Shown here piece by piece: positions 12,401 to 22,660 of a DNA stretch of 64,000 bases. Source of the stretch: Cotesia glomerata (lineage: Eukaryota > Arthropoda > Insecta > Hymenoptera > Braconidae). The first letter of the stretch is position 1. Each line of letters opens with the position of its first letter. Both the position numbers and the translations under genes were made by a program. The notes under the pieces were generated by a model. That model ran no database searches, was not told the origin of the DNA, and saw only the letters and a program-made list of their open reading frames with translations. The DNA lies in the NCBI RefSeq assembly GCF_020080835.1, contig NC_058162.1, forward strand, positions 4,479,323 through 4,543,322, read 5' to 3'.

Positions 12401-13702
12401 TCCCGAGGAGTGTATACTATTTTTTTGTCTGACGAAGGCGGAAAGCGGCAACTTAGTGTAGCGCAGCGGGACGAAAGTTGCCACTTTCCGCCCGGAGGGC
12501 AAAAAAATATATTTTAAAAAATTACACTCATAAAATTTAAAGATTTACAGATGTTAAAATTTATTTATTTAAAAAAAAATTTTGTTATTTTTAGCTTCAT
12601 CAAGCAAAATTTAATTATTAAAGAGAAGAATAACTTTTATGGTCAGTTTTTAAAATCAATTTTTTTCCTATTTTAACAATAGAATAAAAATTCCGTTTTA
12701 ATAATAAAAAATTGACCTTTGCTATAAATATATTTATCATACTTACTATAGTCGCAATTCCGATAATTATACTGCCAATTTGTAATGAGCAGCACCCACA
12801 AAAAGTTTTTACCTGCATCTGAAAATAATTATAAAATTAATTCTTTATCTAACATTCAAAAACCTTCTAATTACCATTATAATTTTTATGAGCTCTGTAC
12901 CAAAAATAATTTGGAATGAGTGCAAAATTTTATGAATTGAAATCTCTATAACCTTAATTTAATTTAAGTAAAATTTTAATAATTTAATCAGAAGATTAAA
13001 TGTCCAATTGTTTCGTAGTTGTCTTCTCAATAACGCATTACTTATATTTTATATTAATACCCATATACATGTTATTCAAGTAATTCCTACGATCGTCAGA
13101 CAGATACACGAACAGGAAAATTGTTTTTCATTCTCTCGCCAGATAACGTCAAGGAAGTCCTGATATTCAGAATATTTACAAATTCTTTAAAGATTACCGA
13201 TACCTATTGTACACATTTTTCATTGTTTTAACTGTTGGAAGTTCATTTGTAGAATTATAAAGTCTATTTCAAATCATGATATCATAACAACTGATAACAA
13301 ATACGATAATATTAAATTAATTTACCCGAAAACAAGAATTTTATCAATTATCACGCGAGTTACGCAATTTCGTTTATTAATAATTGATATTTAAAAAGAA
13401 GAATACTCTGATATAATTTTTCAGTTATTAGAATTATAAAAAGTAAAATTTTTTAAATTAAATTATGTCAATTGTAAGTATGACATATTGCGTAAAAAGG
13501 AGATTTGTTTATACCCACACCAGCGAGAAGCTGAGTGCATGTAAAATCGATAGAAACATAAATAGAGCAAGCTTAGCTAAGGAAATATGAGAGTAAGAAA
13601 AGAATCTGGAAAAAAAGTTGTTGAATATATTCATTTAGTAAGTAATATGATATTTAAGTCCTTACCTTGCACGATTGAGTACAGATAATTGTGTTTACCA
13701 GT
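9436..13702 (-). CDS. Small four-span membrane protein, paralog 2 (complete, 177 aa)
   Basis: Coding exons 12747-12818, 9884-10063, 9648-9804 and 9436-9560 sum to 534 nt including a TAA stop, with phases 0, 0 and 1, the same phases as the paralog at 165-702. The ATG at 12816-12818 follows a TTTTCAG acceptor directly. A 5' UTR exon, about 13666-13702, ends GCAAG|GTAAGG and starts near a TCACT initiator. The protein starts MQVKTFCGCCSLQIGS and has four hydrophobic spans, an extracellular or lumenal loop with Ile/Asp/Glu, and a polar tail rich in Tyr and Asn after the last span. No signal peptide and no enzyme motif. The layout resembles LAPTM-like or DUF4728 insect tetraspan proteins, suggesting an endosomal or plasma-membrane location (inference). 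The 2.7-kb first coding intron holds a SINE and many palindromic repeats. Confidence 0.85.
10165..10396. mobile_element. Palindromic MITE, TGACACTGGATATCATC family, copy 1
   Basis: The ends are inverted copies of 'aacaagatgacactggatat'; the interior repeats variants of 'atctggattatactc' in both orientations. The other copy is at 42515-42733. It lies in an intron of the membrane-protein gene. No ORF. Confidence 0.8.
10753..11425. repeat. Cluster of GC-rich hairpin repeats (three P units and Q units)
   Basis: The P unit is an imperfect hairpin: 'aagtaaagtaagaaatgtct', then 'cagatcacatg', a centre containing the palindrome 'gccgaggcgaagccgagg', then the inverse. Units are at 10753-10870, 10974-11110 and, inverted, 11285-11425; single units lie at 12285-12425 and 41600-41735. 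Alternating Q hairpins contain 'tttagcgcagcgg' flanked by inverted 'gaaagttgccactttc' words (10878-10975, 11107-11285, 12420-12510). GC content is far above that of the window. Open frames here merely read through the hairpins. Confidence 0.85.
11663..11940 (+). mobile_element. tRNA-Leu-derived SINE with 14-bp target site duplication
   Basis: The body spans 11677-11926. Its 5' part has a box A-like 'tagccgagtcgtctaaggcg' and a box B 'gggttcgaatacc', closely resembling a eukaryotic tRNA-Leu body. A tRNA-unrelated region follows and an A-rich tail (about 11904-11928) closes it. The direct repeat 'aattctgttattaa' flanks it at 11663-11676 and 11927-11940. The perfect duplication argues for a fairly recent LINE-driven insertion in this intron. 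Confidence 0.9.
12135..12250. repeat. GC-rich hairpin repeat
   Basis: 'gtgtgacgcgggatgaaac' and 'cgatttcagaccgagtg' on the left pair with the inverse on the right ('cactctggtctgaaatcg', 'gtttcatccctagtcacac') around a centre containing 'ccctcgcttcgctcgag'. Same general build as the neighbouring P hairpins but different sequence. Confidence 0.8.
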
Positions 13703-14031
13703 GAAAAAAAGTACTAAAGCAATGGCTTGAGATTATTATTTATTTGTTCACTGTTGAATAGGTTTGCCGCAATGCTAGCAGCTAGCTTGAAGCAATTTTC
13801 TTATTTAAAACGCGCAAGTGTGAGTTTTATTTTTATAAGTGCGCTTGCGCGTTGTTCATTTCTTCATTTATATATACCTATATTCAAGTTTAGTTCATAT
13901 ATTGATGCATATAGAATGAGCCTTTTTCCTGAAGTACGAAAAATTACTCACTAGCGGCGCTAGTAGTTCGGTAGGGACAAACATTGTCAGAGCTCCATTT
14001 AATCACATAGTAAAGTGGACTTATAAAAAAC

Positions 14032-14171
14032 ATGTTTTTGACCGAAGACGACGTTCCTGAAGCAAAATTAAAATTTGCAACCGTAAAAGACAATAATGTT
14101 GTCACATTAAAACGTTGGTTTGCGTGCCGTAACTTAAAAGTTACCGGAAAAAAAAATGAATTAATTGACAG
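14032..14171 (+). pseudogene. SAP-domain first exon of a transposon protein
   Basis: ATG at 14032, then 46 codons to a donor AG|GTTAGT at 14171/14172. The translation contains LKRWFACRNLKVTGKK followed by NELIDRL, a clear SAP motif (two short helices that bind DNA). A Met and acidic residues precede it. If unspliced, the frame stops after six more codons. No second exon is present inside the element, so it is a fragment. In an intact element it would belong to a DNA-binding transposon protein. Confidence 0.7.
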
Positions 14172-14386
14172 GTTAGTATACAAACTCTAGTAAAAAACTA
14201 GCCAACTAGCCAAATTCAAACTGTAACAAGAGAAATTGAAAATAATTATAAATTTAAGATTTATTTTAGAGTGAAATATGAATGAAATATAAATGGTAAT
14301 AAATAAACGTTATTATATGTAATAAATGAATACGATTAAGTAACAGACAGAGGTTATATGTCATTTTAATTTATATCCAATAACTG

Positions 14387-14657
14387 CACTAATAGAAGGA
14401 TTTGTTTCTAGTTAAAAATATTTTTTAATATTTAACAAATCATTTATTAGAAACCACTTTTTAATCCTTAATGAATATTTCTTAGTATTTAAAAAGATTT
14501 ATTAATATTCAATAAATGAACATCAGATTTATTAAATACAAACAAATCATTTTAAATACTAAGAAATATTTGTTTAATACTAAAAAGTGGTCTCTAATAA
14601 ATGATTTGTTAACCATTAACAAATATTTTTTGGTACAAATAAATCCTTCTATCAGTG
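14387..14657. mobile_element. MITE, CACTGATAGAAGGATTT family, nested in the SAP/THAP transposon
   Basis: Left end 'cactaatagaaggatttg' and right end 'aaatccttctatcagtg' are inverted repeats. The interior is itself largely palindromic ('aacaaatcatttatta'/'taataaatgatttgtt'). It inserted into the element at 13915-15070 and is younger than it. Confidence 0.85.
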
Positions 14658-14801
14658 TGTGAAAAAAATTTGCTATTCATTTTTTATTCATTTAATTAAT
14701 TTCAAAAATAATTTTGAAAACATGTAATTGATGATTCTAAGTAATTAGTTTATTAGTTATTTAGAACTTTATAATTTCGTAATCTTTTATTGGAATCTAA
14801 C

Positions 14802-14903
14802 CTCGTCGATATGAGGTTTTACAAATGGTATAAAAAACAGATTTTCTTCTGGATAGCGATTATCCGACGTACACTTTGCAAAACTACAATGTTTTGTTGG
14901 CAT
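14802..14903 (-). pseudogene. THAP zinc-finger first exon of a transposon protein
   Basis: ATG at 14901-14903, 34 codons, donor GAG|GTTAGA at 14802/14801. The translation starts MPTKHCSFAKC and continues to FIPFVKPHIDE, matching the start of a THAP domain: Met-Pro, a Cys-x4-Cys pair, then the 'F-P' stretch. The rest of the finger would be in a later exon that is not present. THAP domains are typical of P-element and Kolobok transposases. Confidence 0.7.
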
Positions 14904-15070
14904 AGTGGTTATTAAAAAAATTTTTTTGTGTTTAAATATTATTTTTAAATAATAAAATAATATAGCGTAAATAACACTGTCTTAAATGAAAATATTTTAT
15001 GTCTGTCCCTACTACGAGTGCTGCCTCTCGTGGCACGTTCGCTGTACTACTCTCAGGAAAAAGGCTCATT

Positions 15071-16260
15071 AATGGCTAGCAAGGAGGATTCTTCAAATAA
15101 ACCGGTGACGCTATACTATTTAACTACTGTACTTTAAGTAAACTTACATCGTTTAGGATTAATTTCATTTTTAGGCCGAATAATTTATTAATTTCTTCAT
15201 CGGAATACGCGATTCAAGATCTTGTCTTAAACACGATTGCTTTCTGACTAATCTTAACAATGAGAATATACAATACTTTTCATTTTATTATTCTTCTTTT
15301 CAATTATATTATCCTTGATTATATATTATTATAATAAACAATTTAAATAAATTGAAACAATCATAACTTTATAAATTATATTAAATAAAAATATCTTTTT
15401 TCTTGAAGAAGAAATCATCAAGTGGTTTTTAAATTGAAATTTTCTGATGGATAGTATAAACTTATTAGGTTTCAAAAAATTTTGTATAAAATAATGTGAA
15501 TTTTTTTTCTGCAATTATCTATACAATTGAAGATAATAAATAATAATGAATAATTTGGTGAACTATAATAGAGCTTAAAAATCTGTAATAGCTCTTGAGT
15601 TGTTGACCAACGTGAGAATAAACGAAAAATTAAATTACAGAAGATAATTATTTAGATTTGTCATTGTTACTGCCCGTGGCCGTGAAAATATTAGACTGAT
15701 AATAAAATTTTATCACTTAATGAGATGTAGGGATGACTAATGCTAAGTACAGTGTTGAAGTGACACTATAATAATAGTACTTTTGAAGATTAAAGATAAT
15801 TTTTTAATTTTAAATTTTTTTAGTGGAAAGTTAAAAATTCAAATTTTTTAAATATGATAAACATATAAACTCCAAAAATGCCTTAATAGAGATGTCCAAT
15901 AGAAATATTTCTTAATTGGATAATATTAAAGCAATATCACAAAAAAGAAATATCACTAAAGGCCAACCACCCGGTCGGCATTTATGTTTCTTAAAACTAA
16001 CCTTAAATTGTTATACCCTCCACCATAATATTTAATGACTATAATTAAGACCTTAAACTAAACATAAAAATAATTGAATAAAAAATAATCTGAAAAAAAT
16101 AATGAAGACAAAATTATATTAATAACTATATATAATTAAGACCTTTAACTTAACATAAAAAAAATTAAATGAAAAATAACCTGAAAAAAAATGACGAAGA
16201 CAAAATTATATTAATTAAATTAAAACTAAAACTTAAAAAAAAACCTGAAAAAAAATTTTA
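15071..16260. other. Intergenic AT-rich DNA, no gene recognised
   Basis: A short word 'aaaccggtgacgct' at 15100-15113 matches the SINE head at 11674 and a site at 3044. 16100-16260 has degenerate tandem copies of 'aaaataacctgaaaaaaaat'. Otherwise nothing is visible. Confidence 0.5.
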
Positions 16261-16266
16261 ATAAAT

Positions 16267-16864
16267 TTATCTACTACCCTTTCGTTTTTTTAAAGCTGGC
16301 TGAATGACGTCGATGACCTTCACTGTCCGCTTCTCAGGCTTGATCTCCTTTGAGCGAGCTTTTAGATTCTCGAGAACTCCTTTAAGCTTTTCTTCCATCG
16401 GCTTTACATTGGGAGCAGTTTTCTCTTCTCTACTTTTCCTTTTTTTCTGGTTGGCTTGGGTATCGTCAATTTTGTTGCTTTCAAAAAACACTCCTCTATT
16501 AACATTTCGAAATGGCGATAGGGCGAGTGTTCCGTGGTAAAACACTAAAATTGTATTTTTGAGTTGCCCGGTCTACTCTCTCCGGTTGGTCCATGGTGTT
16601 TTCTTTTTCTTCATTGTTTTCGGGCTTCTCTTGTTCTTGCTGTTCTTCTTGTTCCTCTTTGTTTTCATCTTCTGTCGTCTTATTCTCTTCTATGAATAAT
16701 TCTCGACGAAGAGGCTGGTTGAACCTCATGTAATCCTCCGGGAAGTACCTCAAAATGGTTTTCCCCGGAGTTGGAGGTTTTTTCTTGATGTCAATATTCT
16801 TATCCAAGCACGCGAGTGACTCCAAAATCTTGTCGTTGAAAGCTTTCATGTCAAAGTTCTCCAT
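16267..16864 (-). pseudogene. Unknown acidic/basic protein read in two frames (frameshifted gene or pseudogene)
   Basis: The first frame starts at ATG 16862-16864 in a good context and runs 121 codons. It begins MENFDMKAFNDKILES, has a Pro/Lys segment, then a long Glu/Gln/Lys/Asn-rich stretch, and stops at 16499. The second frame, overlapping from about 16576, stays open to 16267 and is strongly basic, ending in QPALKKRKGSR. A one-base shift between about 16512 and 16572 would join them into one protein of about 200 residues with an acidic middle and a basic, possibly nuclear, C terminus. An AAAAA run at 16552-16556 is a possible site. No plausible intron fits there. I do not recognise the family. 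It may be a true pseudogene, a sequencing error in a homopolymer, or two overlapping frames. Confidence 0.5.
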
Positions 16865-16869
16865 TTTTT

Positions 16870-17280
16870 TAAAAATAATTATTATTTAGAATATATTAAA
16901 AAAATAAATTAATTATATATTAACACGTGGTCAAGAATGAGGTTAGGAAAAACAAGGTTTTGGATCTTTATAACTAATTTACACAATTAACAAATAAACA
17001 AATTCACAATTTATTAATAATTTTTATTTATTGTTAAAAACAATTAAAAATGTGGTGTTGTGAAGAAACAGGTGAGGAAATATCGGTAAACTTTGCGAAG
17101 AAATGAATTAGCGTAGCAGACACGAGGTTCACTTGATGGCTGTTCAACTAGTTCTGACTATATCATACAGTCTATAGGCCTACAGAGGTTATACAGCGCT
17201 GCGCGTGACAGACTACGCAACTACGCTTTAAATTGACTATAGAATGTTCCCACGTGACATCTAAGAATAAGCTAGAAATT
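16870..17280. other. Upstream region of the frameshifted ORF
   Basis: AT-rich near the ORF. 17100-17240 is GC-richer, with several 'gcgtag'/'ctacgc' words, and may hold a promoter for the minus-strand ORF. No coding sequence. Confidence 0.35.
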
Positions 17281-17475
17281 GGCCGCGTTCAAGTTTACTA
17301 AGTTCTTGGCAGATCTTAGCATATCTTGTAGCAACAACATAAAGTAACTATATTGTTTTTTAAAAAAATCTATAATAAAACAATGCAAGGTATATTTATT
17401 TAAGTGTGTCTAAATATTAATTTTTTGGTAGATAAAGTCAGCCCTACTCAGAACTTAGTAAACCTGAACGCAGCC
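17281..17475 (+). mobile_element. 195-bp MITE, copy A of an inverted pair
   Basis: Terminal inverted repeats GGCCGCGTTCAAGTTTAC (left) and the complement of GGCTGCGTTCAGGTTTAC (right), flanked on both sides by ATT. A 3-bp duplication with such ends is compatible with a PIF/Harbinger-type MITE (inference). Confidence 0.8.
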
Positions 17476-17570
17476 ATTATATAGTATATATGCTTAATTT
17501 TTTAATTTATCACGATTTAAACAATTAAAAATAATAATTCTACACTATTAATAATTATTAATGAGTAATT

Positions 17571-17765
17571 GGCTGCGTTCAGGTTTACTAAGTTCTGAGT
17601 AGGGCTGACTTTATCTACCAAAAAATTAATATTTAGACACACTTAAATAAATATACCTTGCATTGTTTTATTATAGATTTTTTTAAAAAACAATATAGTT
17701 ACTTTATGTTGTTGCTACAAGATATGCTAAGATCTGCCAAGAACTTAGTAAACTTGAACGCGGCC
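17571..17765 (-). mobile_element. 195-bp MITE, copy B of an inverted pair
   Basis: Near-perfect reverse complement of 17281-17475, separated by 95 bp and again flanked by ATT on both sides. Together the two form a hairpin with arms of 195 bp. Independent ATT duplications suggest two insertions rather than one inverted duplication. Confidence 0.85.
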
Positions 17766-18085
17766 ATTTTATTTTATATCTGATAAATAAATATAATCAT
17801 ATATAAATAATTAACCGTCTCGAAAATTATGATAAGTATACCATGTGACACAAAATAAAGAATATATTAATCATGCTTGTTATTCCAATAAATACTTATA
17901 AAAATTGAAGATCGCGTTTGATTAAAATTTCAGTAACCTAAAAAACAACATGTGATTTTTAGTGTGACCAAAATTATAAAATTCATAAAACACTGGCGGC
18001 AAAAATAATATTTTTTGGTGTAATTTTTATTGTCAAACTTACCAATAAATTAACCGGTACTTCCCTCAAAACAGAGCTTCTGATC

Positions 18086-20929
18086 ATGACAATGTTAGAC
18101 GCCGTAAGAAATATTATTATATTAATACACTTCAAGTATAATTAATTAAATTTATAAAACAGATAACAAATTTGTGGGATTGGAGCCCGTTTGATTGGGG
18201 AAATCAAGTAGAAACCATTCGGAAGACCTCGATGTCTCAAAAAAAGTCTGGAAATTTTGAACAAAATATCAAATCAGGTTTTTGTTGATAAAAATTTTTT
18301 GGATTAGTTGTAAAAAAAATTATTTTAATCTTTAATTTTTTTTAGTATTGTCCTGGGTTGTTGTTTCAAGAGTTATGATCGCTCATATTTATATCTTCAC
18401 ACATGTCTTGAATCTTTGTTCCATATTGATGTGGTCTCAGAGAAGAATGTTATTGCCCTGGATGGTAATAAGCGCCTTCAAAAATTTTATCCTCGAGGTT
18501 ATTGTTTTTATAGTTGTCGTACTGCTTTATATTGAAGGAAATATTTCCGATTATTTACTCGGTGGTATTGTTATCGAAAAATTGATATCAGTAGGTAATT
18601 ACCAATATTGTCTTATTAAATTATCAAGTTAATTTATTCAAATTTTAACGAATTAAAACGGATCCAATTTGGTCTAGGTTTAGCAGCCCAAAATTGGTTT
18701 ACAATAAACGCTTTCTACATGAGACTCAAGGAGCTAGATCAAAAGAAGCTAAGTAAAATGAGCCAGCGTAAGGCATCCACTTTCAACCTAATGATTGGAA
18801 TGTCTATGAGACATTCCCTCACACTTAACGAACCTGACCAACACACTAAAAAGCGACACAGGTTCATCAGTGTTCCAAACCTTGGAAGCTTACCAGTAGA
18901 TTCTCTTCGAGAATTCGGAGAGGAGACGAATAGTATCAGGATCTCCAAGTCTTTGAATACCATTTCGATGTTATCGATTCGGTATTTTGATCACAAAGAC
19001 AATATCTTCAACGCTGATGGTTTTCGTCTTCCTATTGCTGAAAGAGTCATCATGATTCTTGGTGTTCCTTTCGATTACGTCGAAAAAGTGAGTTTTAATA
19101 GCTCAATTAGTCAAGCTAATACGTATCCGCCAATTACTATCCAAGAAGAAAGCAGCAGTCTTTCTTGTACCTGCCCTTCAGATGGTCAAAATTCTGATGA
19201 AAGTGATTCAAAAGAGTCTGAAAAAATTGAGTCTTTTGAAAATTATTCAAGTTGGACTGAGCAGTGGACTATGAAAAACTTTTTTGAGAACCAAAAATTT
19301 GATATTGATAAAGCTTCTTTGACGGGAAAATCTGTTCAGTATTCAGAAGCAAGTGAATTAGGTAGTGGTTTTTGTGAAGAAAGCTTCTGTAATTTAGAAA
19401 CCAAAGCTTCTGAGGCGACTTATTTGATTCAGAACAACATCAGAGTCCAAGAAAATGCGCAAAACGTGTCAATAAAGCCAATTATCAGCGAAGTGGTTGA
19501 AGCTACTGAAGAAGATAAAACTATCTTTGAAACTTGGATCCGGGATTTGGTTTATGTTGGAATTCTCAAAAAAGAAGTCAGTTTGTTCGAAGATTCTGAG
19601 AGGAAATCTGTTTTGAAAGAAACTGGAGCGAATTCTAGAAGTTCGACAGTACAGAGGCAAACACAGACTGAAGTTCCAAAATGGGAGAATGTCAATCAAG
19701 TAAATTTTGTTACTGTTCAGAATTTGACGCTACCGCGAAGTCCTGTGAGTGGTTGGGATGAATATGGCGAAGGTTTGAAGTTAAAGAAGAGTTTTGAGAA
19801 AGCAAAGAAGGAAAACAAAGAACTTGAGGCTTTGAAGCTGTACAATGAAAAGACGCTTTGGAGGTACAAGAGGTTGATGGATTTGGAAAAGTTGAAGCCA
19901 GTTCCGCTGGACATGCTTTTAAAAGATGAAAAGAAGAATATAAAAGTACCAAATTTGAATATCAAGCTGTCGCATAGGAAAGATATGCAAAAAGGACGTG
20001 AATTAGATAAAATAAAAGCTGTAGAAAACATTCCCGCTTCATTTGCAAGTGAAAAGCTTTTACCTGAGAAGAAATTTGTTGATTTGAAGACTAGGATAGC
20101 TCAAATTGATTGGGCTTTTCCGAGATTAGAACAATTTTCAGCTCAGACGTTTAAGTACAAGCAAACTGTTTTTGATGTTATCGATGACCGAGATACTGCT
20201 ACTTTATTGCAAAGTGCATTTTCTTTTGACAATCACGAATTTCGTGGATTTCCTTTGGGTCCAAGGGAATTTTACTCTGCTAGGAATGATTACATCCCGA
20301 ATGTTTTTGAAGAAATAGTCAAAGCTGCGAGGAGCAGTGTCATAAGACATGACTGTCCTAATTACTCGACGCTGGAAATTGATTATGGAGATGACTATTT
20401 AAAGGATTTGGAAACTTTTGGGGGAAAGGAAGTTCTTAGGACTGAAATTTCGAAGACTGAAATAATTCGTAGCAGTAATGTGGATGTTGAATCGCAATTA
20501 AGAGATCTGCAAGTTACTTTGATAGAAGATTGGGTGAAGAAATTTTCAGAAATTGTTTCTTCAAATGGAAATCGAAGCTTAGAAGAATTGGCTCGTTTTC
20601 CTGGGTTTAGAGTTCTGAAGAAATTGATCAATGAAATTGATACATTGGCATCAAATTCTGTTGTGTCAGCAGAGTCTTCGGAATCGGTTAATTCTTTGGA
20701 GGTTGGTCTTTTGAATACAGAAGATTCAGGTATAAAAGAAAATTTTGGTAATGAAAATAATATAGAATTTATTAAAGGAAGTGAACCTGTTAATGAAGCG
20801 CATCTGAGTATTTTTGATGATGAGTGTAATTGGTCGGATGAATCAGCAACATTTTTGAATTTTGATCAGACCAGTGAAGTATCTTTGGGAAACGAGAGCA
20901 ATATGTCAGAATTTTCAGCATGTTTGTAG
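18086..20929 (+). CDS. Membrane protein with a ~740-residue hydrophilic C-terminal tail (875 aa, four exons)
   Basis: Exons 18086-18103, 18163-18277, 18346-18594 and 18684-20929 keep frame (2628 nt, TAG stop). ATG 18086 encodes MTMLDA, then GCC|GTAAGA. Exon 2 gives ITNLWDWSPFDWGNQ; exon 3 holds three hydrophobic spans, including RRMLLPWMVISAFKNF; exon 4 begins in phase with AQNWFTINAFYMRLKEL, ending the last span. LPWMVIS and the post-span Tyr-Met/Phe-Tyr segment resemble the four-span paralogs at 165 and 9436, so this looks like a diverged relative that gained a huge cytoplasmic tail. The tail is Ser/Glu-rich, with a Lys/Glu helix, likely coiled coil, around residues 470-520. No enzyme motif is seen. 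AATAAA lies at 20952-20957. The first exon is the least certain. Confidence 0.8.
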
Positions 20930-21055
20930 ATAAAATTCAAAATATTTTACTAATAAATAAAGAACGATTATTCTTCTTGGAACTAATTATTAAAAATATA
21001 AAAGCTTACCTGTATTTTGTTGTTAGCATCAAAACAATAAAATATTCAGAATTTC

Positions 21056-22580
21056 TATACAGAAAGAAAAATTTTTCGACTGGAGAACAAAATTTATGGC
21101 TCAAGAAAATTTTCGGGTGCCTGAAGGAAGAAGTTGTGTTGGCTGAAGTAAACATTTTTCGAGAAATTATATTCTTGGTGGAAGTAATTTTTTCTTAATT
21201 CAAATTATCATAAATGCTTGATACAATAAATTTTTATATTTGATCAAGATTTTTAGATACTTTAGGGAAGCAGCGCCACCTACTTCAGCTGAGAAAAAAA
21301 TTTTCTCACCTTGAGAAAATTTTTCTCTTGAATATTTGATACCCATTTTATATTATTTTAGCGTGCAATTATACATATTGAATGAAAAAAAATGATTCAA
21401 TATTATTTGATCTTCTTAATTGACATGTAAATCAATAAAAATATTAATGAAAATTTACTTCTATCTTTATATTTAATTTTTTTGAGCAAGAGAGAAATTT
21501 TCTCAAGACAAGAAAATTTACTTCTATCAAGAACTAAATTTTTTGGAGCAAGAGGCTGAATTTTCTCAAAACAACAAGATTTTCTTGGCTTAAATAAATT
21601 TTGCGTCATAAATTTCTCTGGTTAAATTATTGATTAAGGATAACTTAGACGATTTTATCTTTTTAATTGAAGCAATCTATGTTTTTATTATATCATTTGT
21701 GATGTAATTGTTTTGCTTGTTTATTAAGTAAATATTTAAAAGTAAAAAAATGTAAAGAATCTTTTTAGGCTGCACAGAAAGAAAAATTTCTTGAGTGGAG
21801 AACAAAATTCTTGGCTTAAGAAAATTTTCGGGTGCCTGAAGAAAGACCGAAATTGTGTTAGCCGAAGTAAAAATATTTATTGAAACTCTATTTTTGGTGG
21901 AAGTAATTTTTTCTTAATTCAAATTATCATAAATTCTTGATACAATAAATTTTTATATTTGATCAAAATTTTTAGATACTTTAGGGAAGCAGTGCCTTGA
22001 GAAAATTTTTCTCTTGAATATTTGATACCCATTTTATATTATTTTAGCGTGCAATTATACGTATTGAATGAAAATAAATGATTCAATATTATTTGATATT
22101 CCCAATTGACATGTTAATCAATAAAAATATTGATGAAAATTTACTTCTATCTTTATATTTAATTTTTAAGAGCAAGAGACAAATTTTCTCAAGACAAGAA
22201 AATTTACTTCTATCAAGAACTAAATTTTTTGGAGCAAGAGGCTGAATTTTCTCAAAACAACAAGATTTTCTTGGCTTAAATAAATTTTCTTGGATCAAGA
22301 TAAGGTAAAAGCCCCAATATATGATCATGTACCAGTATATGATCACTCCATGTATTTGTATACCTATATTTGCGAATATAGATATGCAAATACATGGAGT
22401 GATCATATACTGGTACATGATCATATACTGGGGCTTTTACCTTACGTATTTTTTAAAGCAAGAGAATTAATTTTGTTAGAATTAGTGAAATTTCTTGTCA
22501 AAAAAAAATTTTTTTTACTCAAGAAATAATTAGGAAGAAAAATATTTTCTTGGCTCAAGTGAACCTTTTTTTCTGTGTAA
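21056..22580. repeat. Tandem duplication of a MITE-derived block (CACTGARAAAAAA family)
   Basis: The block starting 'agaaagaaaaatt' with 'gaaaattttcgggtgcctga' and 'ttagatactttagggaagca' occurs at about 21058-21610 and again at about 21778-22290, an offset of about 720 bp. The second copy lost part of 'gccacctacttcagctgag' and carries the nested element at 22303-22442. The end near 22530-22580 resembles the family's right end. Confidence 0.75.
22303..22442. mobile_element. Palindromic MITE, AGGTAAAAGCCCC family, 140 bp, copy 1
   Basis: Nearly the whole element is one hairpin: 'aggtaaaagccccaatatat' against its complement, with arms containing 'gatcactccatgtatttg'. It is flanked by TA on both sides (22301-22302 and 22443-22444), as for Tc1/mariner-type elements. 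The equivalent position in the first tandem block (near 21600) lacks it. Confidence 0.9.
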
Positions 22581-22660
22581 CATACAGAGAAAAGACAATC
22601 AAAAACAACTAAAAAGTTACAAATGATAACTATTTTATTGTAATAAATAAATCTTAAACA

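Larger units (their letters stand above)
13915..15070. mobile_element. Gutted DNA transposon with SAP exon at one end and THAP exon at the other
   Basis: The inverted ends read AATGAGCCTTTTTCCTGA at 13915-13932 and as its complement at 15053-15070; a second matching block, 'gtagggaca'/'tgtccctac', lies further in on each side. The right flank is TTAA directly after GGCTCA, whereas the left has AGAA, so a TTAA target duplication (as in Kolobok and piggyBac elements) is possible but not proven. Inside are a plus-strand SAP exon near the left end, a minus-strand THAP exon near the right end, and a nested MITE at 14387-14657. The central coding region is missing, so the copy cannot encode a complete transposase. 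Confidence 0.75.

Noticed and set aside
13727..13954. 75-codon plus-strand frame
   Set aside because: It overlaps the promoter side of the membrane-protein gene and the transposon end; no domain or splice support.
18739..20631. Several minus-strand frames inside the 18.1-20.9 kb gene
   Set aside because: Shadows of the long plus-strand ORF, without start context or family resemblance.
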